Below, one piece after another: positions 23,830 to 34,466 of a DNA stretch of 64,000 nucleotides (positions within the stretch are counted from its first letter, which is position 1; every line of letters starts with the position of its first letter). A model generated the notes under the pieces. It ran no database searches. It was not told where the DNA came from and saw nothing but the letters and a program-made list of their open reading frames with translations. Origin of the DNA: Utricularia gibba (taxonomy: Eukaryota > Streptophyta > Magnoliopsida > Lamiales > Lentibulariaceae); assembly GCA_002189035.1 (NCBI GenBank), contig CM007992.1, positions 2,356,001-2,420,000 of the forward strand. The letters are read 5' to 3'. The translations under genes and the position numbers were made by a program.

Positions 23830-24000
23830 CTAGTAAGCTTGTCATTAGAGTTTAGATGGTTTATAATATTCATGAGTGTTTTTCTCTCATTTATTTTATC
23901 TTTTCAAATCCTTTCATCAAGCTTCTATGGTTTTACTTCAACTTGTCATCTCCATCACACATCTTCTTAAGTTGGTCCCACATCAGTTTAAGAGTATAAT
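23830..24000 (-). pseudogene. Possible copia gag fragment
   Basis: The minus-strand translation reads roughly LWDQLKKMCDGDDKLK, then SLMKGFEKIK and MREKHS, interrupted by stops. This is the pattern of the UBN2-type gag domain of copia elements (W-D-x-L ... G-D-x-K ... L...FE...M). It is short and decayed, so the call is tentative. Confidence 0.35.
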
Positions 24001-24439
24001 AGTTAGAAATTTTTAAATGCTTCTTTTGATAGAGCAGGATCTAATGTTGTGATTGTGGCATATTTTGCATTCTCAAATGCTCCATTGGTAGTAGAAGGAT
24101 TAGATAAGCTTGGTTCACGAATCTCTTTTTTCTACAATTGACTAATATTTTCTCCATTTTAGATAAGGGATTATTTTGAAAATCTATTGTTGATAGTTTT
24201 TTATAATAAAAATATGGATTCATTGGTTTTGGGCTGTAGTTCAATTTGAAAGAGTTTAAGCATGGTTACAAGAAATGACATTCAAAGTGCTTTAGACAAG
24301 GCAATCTATTCGGCCTCGATACTTGATAGAGAGAGATATTTCTATAATGCTAACTCACACACCTACACCAACTACAATCACTCTCTTCCAATTACTTTCA
24401 ACATAGGCCTCTTCGATATCTTATGTTTTATCCCTTTAA

Positions 24440-24780
24440 CACAAGACCCACCTCTTTAAGTAGAATTAGATGCCAAGAGGAGGCTAAATTCTTTGTCAAT
24501 AGATCTGCCACATTCATGCACGTTACCACTTTTTCTGAAGAAATATTTTTGTTCCAACATATTTCTGACCTAGTGGTGTTGGATGTCTATGTGCTTGGTA
24601 CTTCAGTGATACATATAGTGTTTTCTAAGATGTAGGACACTATAACCATCACATAGAACTTGCAACTTCTATTTCAACAAATCAAGTTCATGTAGAAACT
24701 TGTCGAACCAGATAGCTCTCACAATTTTTAGCATCACTAATAAATCCAATCAAACCTTTCCAAAACCAACTAAAGTCTTA
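24440..24780 (-). pseudogene. copia RNase H remnant, minus strand
   Basis: The minus-strand translation runs AIWFDKFLHELDLL, then YKHIDIQHH, then SEKVVTCMNVADLLTKNLA. This is the end of a copia RNase H ('TKHIDIRYHFIR...ADIFTKPL'), with stops and frame changes. The rest of the element is missing on this strand. It sits back to back with a plus-strand remnant starting about 45 bp away. Confidence 0.65.
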
Positions 24781-24824
24781 GTGATTCAGATCATCGCCTT
24801 TGTTGCATAGTTGAATTTGGAGTT

Positions 24825-25690
24825 TAGAAAATTGAGTGAAGATGGCATTCCTACATAGAGAACTTATTGAGAGATATTTAAGAAACAAATACCAAGTTTT
24901 GTTAAAAAGGATCATGACCATTTGCCCCCTTCGCAATGGCATATGTTATGCTAGTACCAATGAATCCTTGTATAAAATTGTTAACTATAATGACTTCAAA
25001 GGAACAATGAGAAGAAAGAGATGAGTTTAGTTCCTTTTGCATTTTTAGTTGGCTCAATGATTCATGTGATGGCTAGCACCAAACTAAACATTGTCTATAC
25101 TATAAGTTGAATCAACCACTTCATGGCAAACCTAGGTTAATCTCAGTGGAAGATAGCAAAGTGGTTGCTACAATAACTGAAGGGTAATACTAAATTTAGT
25201 TTGCATTTTGGTGAAAACAATGTGAACTATATATATATATATATTGATTCAGATCTTGCAGGCTTTATAGACACAAGGAGATCTACCACTAGTTTGATTA
25301 CATCGCTAGGAGGAGTTGAGATCTCATGGGTATCTACACTTCAAAAGAATGTTTCCCTATCCTATAGATAAGTTAACTATATGGCATTCATAGAAGTTGG
25401 GAAAGAAGCTCTTTGGTTGGATAGATTTTTAAAAGAGTTAGATTTCCTATCACAAGATCAAAAAGTACAAGTGTTATATGGCAATCAGAGTGCAATAGCT
25501 TTGAGTAAATATATAAGATTTCATTTCAACACAAAATACATTGATGTTCATTATCATTAGATAAAGAGATGTACTAAAGGAATATAAGCTTGATTTGGTG
25601 AAGGCAAAAATAAAGAATAGTTTTGCAGATTTGATGACTAAAGTATTGACCTCTTAGAAGCATGATAGGTTTAGTGTTGCAATGAAACAC
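24825..25690 (+). pseudogene. copia RT/RNase H remnant, plus strand
   Basis: It starts with KMAFLHRELIE (the 'VKTAFLHGEL' reverse transcriptase motif). It then jumps by deletion to the region ahead of RNase H (ICYASTNESLYKIV), and continues with DSDLAGFIDTRRSTTS, GVEISWVSTLQKNVSLSY, ALWLDRFLKEL, SAIALSKY and NTKYIDVHYH. Stops are scattered through it. A (TA)n run at about 25,228-25,246 sits inside. It is the 3' end of a copia pol with an internal deletion; no LTR was recognised after it. Confidence 0.75.
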
Positions 25691-26400
25691 ATTGACATTT
25701 TATTTTTTACTCAGGCTAGGCGTGTGAATATTGATTCCTCTCAGATTGTATAGTAAACATTGAGTGGGTACTGTATAGAAATAATAATTTTGTATACTTT
25801 GGGGAGATTAGTATTTATATAGAGTGGGTGCAAAGTTAGATGAATCTAAGTTCCAATAGGAGCAATACATCTAAGTGCATTGTCAAGTTGACTTTGTATG
25901 CTATAAGTAAAATATAGTAATTTGTTCTTACCAAAACATTTTCCACATTAGATTTTACTAGGTTAATTCTGATATTTTGTGTCTAACTTTAGTGTCTCAA
26001 ATCCACACTCAAGGAGTAACATCATTTATAAACGTATTAGAGAGCATTAATAAAGGCAGTAGAGCCTTACAGTGTGACTTGTGAATTTTAATGAATATAT
26101 TACATAAATATAATATTTTATTTTTATAACTTAATGAATATGTGTATGATTTTAAATACAATGGAGAGCTAATCATGAGAATAATATTTTAAAATCGAAT
26201 TCAACTTGATTTTGGATTTCTTATAGATTGAATCATTGTATTATTGGAAACTTACAGTATGTTAAAATGCCAAAGATCAAATCCCATTCACATAAAATAC
26301 ATTAAAATGTCAACAACAAAATCTCCATAAAAACATAGTTCTTGAAACATTGTCTCAATGTTGATGGTTTGGCTGGTGGGCAACTATTTTTTTTTTAAAG
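25691..26400. other. Spacer before the MULE gene
   Basis: No gene is recognised. The stretch should hold the right terminal sequence of the MULE at 26.4-30.1 kb, but no inverted repeat matching 30,100-30,300 could be found by eye. Confidence 0.35.
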
Positions 26401-26419
26401 CTATTTTTTAAGATTAGAC

Positions 26420-29400
26420 AAAGTGATATAGTTGTTGTTACCTTTAACAATCACTGGTGCATTCACAGCTCTTATGTTATTTGAAACGGGAAAAGTTAAC
26501 CGTGTAGATGCAGGTGTAGTGGTAGCCTTTGTATTCTGTACAAAAAAAATTGTTAGCTAGGAACATTATTTAATAGTGTATAATAAGCAAAGTAAGCTTA
26601 GTTACCCGCAATTTTTTTTCTTCTTATGTTGCTCTGCAGGCTGATGTTGAGATGCTGGCCGTTTCCCCTTTGTAGCAACCTAAAAAAAGACATACATTTT
26701 GTATACCACACAAAATTTTTGGAATCATAAGTTTTAATATAACATACCTGATCTGTGGAACCCAATGTTGCTATTTGGTTGGTAGTTTCTACTTGTGGTG
26801 CTGGATCATCTGTGGGAACTAGAGCATCATTTCCAACTTGTTGGTTTACAGTGCTTTCTTGAGTTTGCTATGGCATGAATGAAGAACAATGTTAGCGATA
26901 AATTGAATAAAAAAAATGTGTATAACAAACGGTGAAGAAAGCTTACAGAATGCTCTTGGTTTTCTTGTAGCTTCTTGCAAGTTCGTTTGTTGTGGCCAAC
27001 TTGTTGGCATGAGCTGCATTGGTTGGACTCCCTTGTTAGCCCTTGTGCTCGGTTCGGATTTTTAACTGGGGGAGGCTCTTCAGGATTGCGTTTCCTTGCC
27101 TTTTTTGGCCTACCAGCACCTTTTGCAATTTGGGGGTAACGAAGAAGGAACAGCAGAATGCTTCCATAGATCTTCACTAGAAACACATCCGATTGAGTGT
27201 TGATATTGGCTGATCCAAGCACTTGTCTTGTAGCACTCATCAATATAGTTTTCAACCTTATGACCTTTACGCCATATTGCAGCCACCGCATGAAAACATG
27301 GAAATGAAGTTAACTTCCAAGACCCACAACTACATGTTTTTTCTAGTAAATTGACAGTTCTAGTCATGTATGGACCAACTACTTGATAGTTGTTCTCATC
27401 GCTCCGCATTGCAAAGTATTCTGTTGCATCATCCTCTAATTTTTCCAACCAAGATTTTATCCTGGGACATAACTGGCATTCCCATTTTAAACATTGAGTC
27501 CTTATGCTATCAATCCGAATCATCAACGAATTTCTAATGCCCTCTAACAATTGGAAGATAGGCAGTTCACGTGCTTCAAGTAACATAGAATTAAAACACT
27601 CAGAGTAGTTGTTCAAGAGGGCATCACACTTAGAAAATGGAGAAAAAAAATGCCTTACTCCATTTTGGTGGATCCCTTTTTTGAAGCCATTTATATGCAT
27701 CATGAAATTTTTCTTTCATCTCATCCATGTGATGCTTCCACACTTCCACCTGTGATGATCTAGCTGCTACCCACACCAGTTTTTTAACTGCCATACCAGT
27801 GAACCCTACCCTTTTCATATTACCGTGCAAGTGCCGAACACAAAAACGGTTTTCTGCTTTAGGTAGTAACTCTTCAAAGCATTCAACTAATCCCTTTTGT
27901 TTATCGGACATGAATGTCCAGAACTTCCCATTGCCAACTTCTAAATCCTCTTTTAGAAGTTCAATGAACCACCTCCAGTTGAAAAAATTCTCCTTCTCTA
28001 CTACTGCAAAAGCATAAGGGAAAACAGATTTATTTGCATCTAGACCAACAACAGTAAGTAATTGACCACCAAATGGCCCTTTCAAGAAGCAACCATCTAG
28101 TCCAATGAATTTACGACAATCGTTTTTTAAAGTTCTTCTTAATGGCTCCAAAACATATTTAAACTCCCTGGAATTTTTTTTTCTGCAGCATTTGTTTCAC
28201 CAGTTGTCTTCAACACAATAGTGGAGTCCGGATTGGCAACTCGTAGCTCACCTAAGTAACTTCTACGTTTGTTCCATTGCTCACGTGCTGTCCCACTAAG
28301 TGCTGCTCTAGCTGCTACTCTACCACGGTGAGCCTGCGCCTTAGAAATATCCACCTTTAAGGTCGCCACAACATGCTTCCTAAAATCTTGCGTTGACACT
28401 TTGGGATGTTCGGCAACAAACTTAGCATACTCTGTACCTAACCACCGTGATTTCATTGACATCAGCTTACGCAGCCTACCACAAGCAGTGTGCTTCTCAT
28501 GATATGATTTCACAGTCCATCCTTTGTCGTTTTTCGTCAGTGAAACATTGATCATCCACTTACATGCTTTGACCCTGCATTATGCCGCCAACCGTTGACG
28601 ATTGTTGGTCAAAAAAATGATGTCCTTCCCATTCTTAAAGTTGTAGTTTTCAATTACCATCTTTGCTTCCTATTTACTACTAAAAATAAGGCCCTTTTGT
28701 AGAACATGATTGGCCATTTCTGTCTTTGAGTTGAACCTTCTAACCTTGGCTTGGCATCCTTGCTGTAACTCATCTTCATCACTATCTAAACTATCAAAGT
28801 CTTCATCTTCAGTAACCATACCAACCTCATTATCTTCAAAGATATTAGGCATACTTTTTTTTGTAGCTGTAGATGTCTGTTGAGAGGTAGCACCTTGCCC
28901 CACGAGAGCCTCACTTGTTGTATTATGCTTCTCAAACACATTTAACTCATCCCTCCAAAATTCTAAATCTGAACCACTTGACTCATCTTGTTGTTCAATT
29001 TCGTCTATTGACTTGCTTTTTCCTTTTCGACAATGGCACCTTATAGCATTATCTGTGAACTTACAGGCTGAGCCATGATCGGTGTTATCCTCTCCAATAC
29101 AACCTAAAAGAATATTATCTTATGAAATTTAGAAAAAAAATTCATAATGTGAATTTAGGAAAGTTACTCTATAACTAACCATTTTTCCAACCTCTAGAGC
29201 TTCTTTTCTCAGCCATCTTTTTGTGTTTCGGTTTAGTTGAACAAGAACTCTCTGCTAAAGGATTTAGAATCTTTGGTTAGTATTCTTTCATTTGTAATTA
29301 TCACTGAAAATGTAAACATAGCTTTCATAGTCTTACTTTTTGTACATGGTGGCTTACTTCTAGCAGATTTGTCAATCTTTTCAATCACCACATCCGTCAC

Positions 29401-30084
29401 AAAATTCAAAGTAACAATATAGAAAAATACCAACAGCTAAAGTATGTACAAATTATCTTAAACACAAGTATGCTCTTCAATGCCTTCTATTGTCTCTCCT
29501 CTTTCGTTGGGTAACCTTTTGTGGCCTTCTAACACATCTCCAACCTCACTGCAAAGTTTATTCCAAATACTATTAAATCATAATTCACTTACCATAATGC
29601 CATTAAACTATAACAATAAGTTACCTAAATTTTTTGGCATCAAATCATCATTATGCTTCTCGGTTGCCCTGGAATTTCTATCTCCTACGAGTAGTATTTC
29701 TAAAGGACCATCTTTTTCTAGTATATCAACACATTCATTAACCTCAATCTCACGAACGATTTCCTTAATATCATTGCAACATTTCATCCACACACTAACT
29801 GATTATGCATTTTCATAACCATAGGAAGCAGCAATTTCACGAAAGTATTGCAATGAAAAAACTCTCGGATCTAACACATCAATGTAGGTATCCTTACCAT
29901 CAACATACTTCTGTCTCCCAAATCGACGGATAATTTTTCCGCCATAGTGTAAATCAAAAAACTTACTTTGAAAGTGCAACTCGCTTGTGTGATTCCGCAA
30001 GCCACCGCTGTTACCCAATCCCATTTTCTCCCAATTTCTCCCAATTTCTGGTGTTTGACCAACACCCAGAATCGCGCCCAAATG
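26420..30084 (-). pseudogene. Mutator-like (MULE) transposase gene, multi-exon, broken
   Basis: Minus-strand order: a PB1-like N-terminal domain (30,081-29,630; LHYGGKIIRRF, then YVDGKDTYIDVLD); small exons from 29,560 to 28,940; a MuDR DNA-binding domain (28,690-28,440); and the MULE catalytic domain (28,150-27,640; IGLDGCFLKGPFGG, MSDKQKGL, CVRHLHGN). These are followed by a SWIM finger (about 27,340-27,280; CSCGSW...PCFHAVAA) and a zinc knuckle near 27,000 (CSSCQQVGHNKRTC). Introns with GT/AG ends are visible near 26,880-26,945, 26,680-26,750 and 26,535-26,605. Breaks: stops near 29,806, 28,680 and 28,590, and frameshifts near 28,175, 27,650 and 27,120. No terminal repeats were found. It would have cut and pasted the element, but as read it is not translatable. 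Confidence 0.9.
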
Positions 30085-30299
30085 AGGTGAAATTGCAAGA
30101 AATACTGCATTATATTGGAGAGGGTATTTTAGTAACTTTCTATAATCTCCGGTTACTAATTATGCCGTGTGACCGAATTTTGCAATTGATGAAAAGTATT
30201 GTGACTGAATATAACTCATTTTATACATTATGAAAACATTTTTGAAAACATGACAACATTATAACCAGTTTTTGAATTTATCCCTTTATAAAATTGCAA

Positions 30300-30714
30300 A
30301 AGAGTATGCTTATTAAGACCAAAGTGAGAGCATTTCCTTTCAATACCCTAATTATGAGTTTGAGAGGCCAGTTCAGATGCTTCATATTGCAATAGTGGAA
30401 GGATAGGGCTCATTTGTGTTTCCTCTTGTATGAAAGTATTGAATGCCTTATCCAAAGATGAAAATATCTCCTTGAGAAGAAGCTAGCTGCAAACAAATTT
30501 GAATTCATCAGTAAGTGAAATGAGAAATTTGAAGGTTTTGTCTCTCTCTAATCTTGCTTGAGTTCTGTTCACAAATTTTCTGTAGTAGATAAGAGGTCTA
30601 CAGTTGTCCAACTTTACAAGAAACTTCAAAATGTATTCTTGGAATTTTTGATCAAAGTATCATGACTATTCTGAACCATTGCGATCACGATATTAAAGAG
30701 AGTTACACTAAGGG
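30300..30714 (-). pseudogene. copia gag remnant beside the solo LTR
   Basis: The minus-strand translation near 30,550-30,400 reads ARLERDKTFKFLISLTDEFKF, then a stop, then SLDKAFNTFIQEETQMS. This matches the copia gag pattern 'FLMGLND...LPSLNKAYSLVLQEE'. The flanks show little else, and it is decayed. Confidence 0.55.
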
Positions 30715-30719
30715 CTAAT

Positions 30720-32190
30720 TGATAAATGGAAATTCCTAATACCGTTGCAATAAAAATAGAAATCAGTATCAAGTAAATTTATAAGCCCTAGTCTACACAA
30801 AATACAAATTTAGAAAACTTGTATAGTGGATTTCGGGGTCAATCACAAGGAGCTTGTATTTGCTAAGTATTTCAATAGATACATAATTCGGAATAACAAT
30901 AAGTCTTAGTCTAAGCTTGGACCAACAGTGGAAAACAAGTTCAGTAAATGAAATCAGGTTTCAATGCGAAAGGTAACAAATACTGGTTATAACTCAGAAT
31001 AATACGAAGATGCCTTAAGGGTCTGCAGATGGTGTGGTGCTAAAATGTTTAATATAAATTACATTTTTCCTACACTCACAACTTCAAATAACCTAAGACT
31101 ACCCAAGTCATTCATCATATTTTCAGCTAAGCTAGTCCTCAATATCATCACCAACATTGCAATTAGGTCTACCCGCATGAAATGTGTACAGAACTAGGTC
31201 TACCCGCTCCTACTAGTTCTACCCCGGACTAACACTTACTGCTCTCGTCTTGATTTGTTGGTCTACTTCTAAATCAAGCATCCAAATTGTGAAGCTACTT
31301 GGTGTCATCCTTAGGTCTACCCATTGATTGATAGAAACAAGAGCTAAGAAACAATGATGAATTTTATTAAGAATCCTAAATTCACACCACCATGCTTTAC
31401 CTTAAGGCATCTCTAAGGTTCTAGCTACTCATACGTTGAAGGTAAAATATGATAACATTAACATAAAGTGGCGAACATGTCAAGAACATTGTGAAAGAGT
31501 TGGTTGCAAAAACTGAAAATATCAACAAACGAAAATAAAGCAGTAAGAGTTTTGGTTTCCGTCTGCTACTATTCTCGGGCCGAAATAGTAGCAACTCGGG
31601 AACAGTAGCACTAGACTAGGTCTTAATCTTTGTTCTTCAAGCCGGAGTTTCTTCTCCATAAAATCGCCTTTCTTTCTCCTTTCGGTTCAGCATTCATCGT
31701 GTTGATGTTATTGTTGTTGGTGGAGACGTTGTTGGGGAAGAAGTTCCCTCCTTTTTGTTCTGAAAACTTTCCTTCTTTCCCTTATGCGATTCTCTCTCCT
31801 CTCACTTCCCAACGTAGGTACAATCTCTAACAACTCTACTACTCTTGCCCTTGACTTGCAGACTGCCGTCGTGACAGTATACTCTTCCCTCCTTTTTGTT
31901 CTGAAAACTTTCCTTCTTTCCCTTATGCGATTCTCTCTCCTCTCACTTCCCAACGTAGGTACAATCTCTAACAACTCTACTACTCTTGCCCTTGACTTGC
32001 AGACTGCCGTCGTGACAGTATACTCATTGCTCCCTACTACACGGTGACTTGCACGAAATCCTTGTTCCTTCCATGATTTTAGAGTTGCTACTGGACTCGA
32101 AAATATTTAAAACTATAATATAAACAATTAAACATAATTAAAAACTCATGATTTTCATATCCTAAAAACATGAAAATTTATGTGCTATTA
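30720..32190 (-). mobile_element. Solo LTR of the Athila-type family with CTAAT target-site duplication
   Basis: Read as the reverse complement, it is collinear with the full LTR at 10,626-12,032, from the 'aaattttcatgtttttagg' start to the TATCA end. There is no internal element on either side. The five bases CTAAT at 30,715-30,719 are repeated exactly at 32,191-32,195. This proves insertion followed by LTR-LTR recombination. The first two bases read TA instead of TG. It is 1,471 bp, or 1,330 bp without its internal 141-bp duplication. It abuts the last visible exon of the SR45-like pseudogene. Confidence 0.93.
31744..32025. repeat. Perfect 141-bp tandem duplication inside the solo LTR
   Basis: Bases 31,744-31,884 and 31,885-32,025 are identical base for base. 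The unit begins 'ttccctcctttttgttctg' and ends 'cgtgacagtatactc'. The other LTR copies (4.2 and 10.6 kb) carry only one unit, so the duplication arose in this copy and is recent or homogenised. At 141 bp (47 codons) it keeps spurious frames open on both strands. Confidence 0.97.
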
Positions 32191-32195
32191 CTAAT

Positions 32196-33794
32196 GACCT
32201 TCTTGGAGATCGAGATCGTGATGGTGAATGGGTAGGCCTCCAATGAGGAGAGCGTCTGTGTCTTCCGCCAATGGGAGGCCTTCTAGGAGAGCTTTTGGTA
32301 TGTCTTGGAGATCAAAGCCTATAATATGCACTCTTTCAATTAAAAAGGTTAAACAAAAAATGAACAACAATGATGAATCACAGCAAGATAATGATGGATA
32401 TTTGAAGAATGTTGAGTATGTTGCACAAGTGTATACTTTGGATAGCAAAAGCATTTCACTTGAACCAATCACGAGGAGTAGAAGCAAGAAGATTGAAGCA
32501 TCACACAAGTGTTTACTCAACAATATTGGATTAGAAGTTGGGTTTGAAATCTTGCCTTCAAAGGGGCTCAATTACTTCAAAGTGCATCGACCTTAGAGTC
32601 CAAACTATGTCATCATCTTTGATGTTTGTTATTGAATCTTTCTTTTTTTATTTAGATTGAAATTAGTAATATTGAAACTCAATTCTAGAGTATAAATTCT
32701 CTAAAGATATAGTATTTGAAGGACTTTTAGCTTATTTCATGAGTATTGTGAAGAATCTTCTCTTTTTTGAGTGCTTAAACACTCTTGAATTATCAAACCT
32801 TTGAGCTTGTGTTGTCCAAGAATTATCACTTCCAATTCCTTCTCTAACTGAAGTGTGGCTCCTTATTTTTTCTTTCTTTCATAGTTTGATTGTAAAAAAT
32901 TAATTTTCTAGAAGGTAGACTTAGGTGGATTCCTTTTGAAGGACTGAATATCCTAATGTTTGTAAATCATTAATCTCTATAGATTAGAGGGTCACATCAA
33001 ACAACCGTATCCTTAGGAAAAATGTTTCTTTTTAGAAACATAACAAGTAAAACTTCACCATCTTTACACGAAATTTAAAACCTTATAGGCGATTGAAAAT
33101 GCCTTTGGGGGTGAGGAGGATGAATGCCCTCTAGGAGGAGTCAGAGATCTTCACTGCAGTGGACTATCACTTTGGTGATATGGTGGGAGGGGGGATCCAA
33201 CCTCACGATGAGGAGGTGAATCTGCTTTTTAGCGAGGTGGTGGTGGAGAATCTTGATTGTGTCGTGGAGAGATAGAAGAGAAGAAACCACGAGTGATAAG
33301 GTGGATAGGAGAAAAAAGACGTACTTCTTCTAAGAGATGAGTTATTAGAAAAACATTGTCACTAGCTATTGGATAAAGAGAAATCGGTTGAATATACTAG
33401 ATATAATCATGGAAGATCATAATAACAAGAGGAAGACTAGATTTGATTTACATACCTGATACCAACCATTCTTCTATTTAAGTGTATTGAAACCATTGTT
33501 TTAATGTGCAGTGAATAAACATTTCTTTTTCTCACGTACTGTGATTGTCCTCTTCTTTTGGTCTGCAAGAGAACCTCTTCTTGCTATAGGTGATCGCCTC
33601 CTAGGTGGAGGAGATCGAAGTTTCCAACAAGGAGACACTAATAAGATTAGCAAACATTTTCTAGATTACAATAAGCTTTAATGAAAATATTTTTTCTACA
33701 AAAACTTACATTCGCCTGATTGTTTGAGTGCATCCTTGTCATTACTAGCTATGGTTTCAGGCTTAGGAGTAGTGTGGGAGAAGAAACCATTTTC
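32196..33794 (-). pseudogene. SR45: SR45-like splicing factor, C-terminal RS-rich exons (split pseudogene)
   Basis: The minus-strand pieces follow the order of plant SR45 (RNPS1-like, a nuclear splicing regulator) after its RRM. Exon A (33,794-33,710) reads KMVSSP then, after a frame change, PKPETIASNDKDALKQ; it ends at a consensus donor, gtaagt. Exon B (33,637 to about 33,550, acceptor ttattag) reads KLRSPPPRRRSPIARRGSLAD. Exon C (about 33,290-33,090) reads DSPPPPR, KADSPPHREVGSP, SDSPLQ and LTPPRGHSS, with stops. Exon D (32,318-32,196, acceptor attatag) reads SPRRPPIGGRHRRSP and SPSRSRSPRR. The RRM is missing; exon A abuts the MULE end at 33,795. The N-terminal exons lie at 42.1-42.5 kb on the same strand. 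It could instead be a separate retained fragment, but the order favours one split locus. Confidence 0.7.
32340..33060 (+). mobile_element. Possible retroelement 3'-end fragment in the last SR45-like intron
   Basis: A plus-strand frame ends with ISLEPITRSRSKKI, a phrase typical of the C-terminus of plant gypsy polyproteins ('GPMTRSRAKKI'). It is followed by non-coding DNA resembling an LTR ('gaattatcaaacctttgagc', 'gaagtgtggctcctta'). No boundaries or duplications were found. The first ~35 codons of the open frame starting at 32,228 are antisense SR45-like exon D. Confidence 0.4.
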
Positions 33795-34162
33795 ATTAGT
33801 GTAAATAATCTCATAATTAAATTATATAAATATATATACATAATTTACATATCAAAGATTAAATCTATTTTTTTATATAAAATAAATGATTCAGAAAAAA
33901 ATCGAAGTATTTTTCGTCAACTTTAGTTTTTGAATTAACTGTATCCCATACACTTCCAGAAATACAGTAATCCGGAAGAGTTATGTAATATCTCCATTAT
34001 GCACTCTTCAAGAATCACTATAATTCGGAGGAGTTTTACAGTTTCATCATAGTAAGGAAAATATCACTAATCAAGCATTCCTTCGATTAAGACCATAGTT
34101 AATACAAGAAAACCATGTAAATGTTTGCTTCAAACAAAATCACCTAGTGCAAATATCACAAA
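33795..34162. repeat. Left terminal inverted repeat of the MULE
   Basis: About 368 bp, starting 'attagtgtaaataatctc' and ending 'caaatatcacaaa'. It pairs with 39,416-39,782 with few mismatches, including the shared 'ttcgtcaactttag'-like and 'aatccggaagagttatg' segments. Confidence 0.92.
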
Positions 34163-34466
34163 TAAATAATAGAGTTGAAATATTACTCTAAAATAACGAA
34201 TACATTCATGCTAGACATATAGGTTTACACACAAGGATGTTTATTTTTTATGCCTAGAGAAAAAACTCTTTACTTTATCAAACCTAGATTTTTTACCTCG
34301 TTCACTTGGTGTGGTAGAGAAACTGTTCTCATAGCTAGCATAGTCCCGTTGTGTCGCTGGATAATGTAGCGATGATCTTGGTAGCACATCTTCCTGACCT
34401 CAATCCGGTTGAAATGATCTTGGTAGCATATTCTTGACTAGATTATGTAGCAAGATTTTGATCATG
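34163..34466. other. Non-coding segment between the left TIR and the transposase end
   Basis: No coding motif is visible. It would hold the 3' untranslated end of the minus-strand transposase. A direct repeat of 'gatcttggtagca' occurs near 34,374 and 34,418. Confidence 0.4.

Noticed and set aside
31708-32047. Open frames on both strands with repeated peptide
   Set aside because: Produced by the 141-bp tandem duplication inside the solo LTR; 141 is a multiple of three, so the frames stay open by chance.
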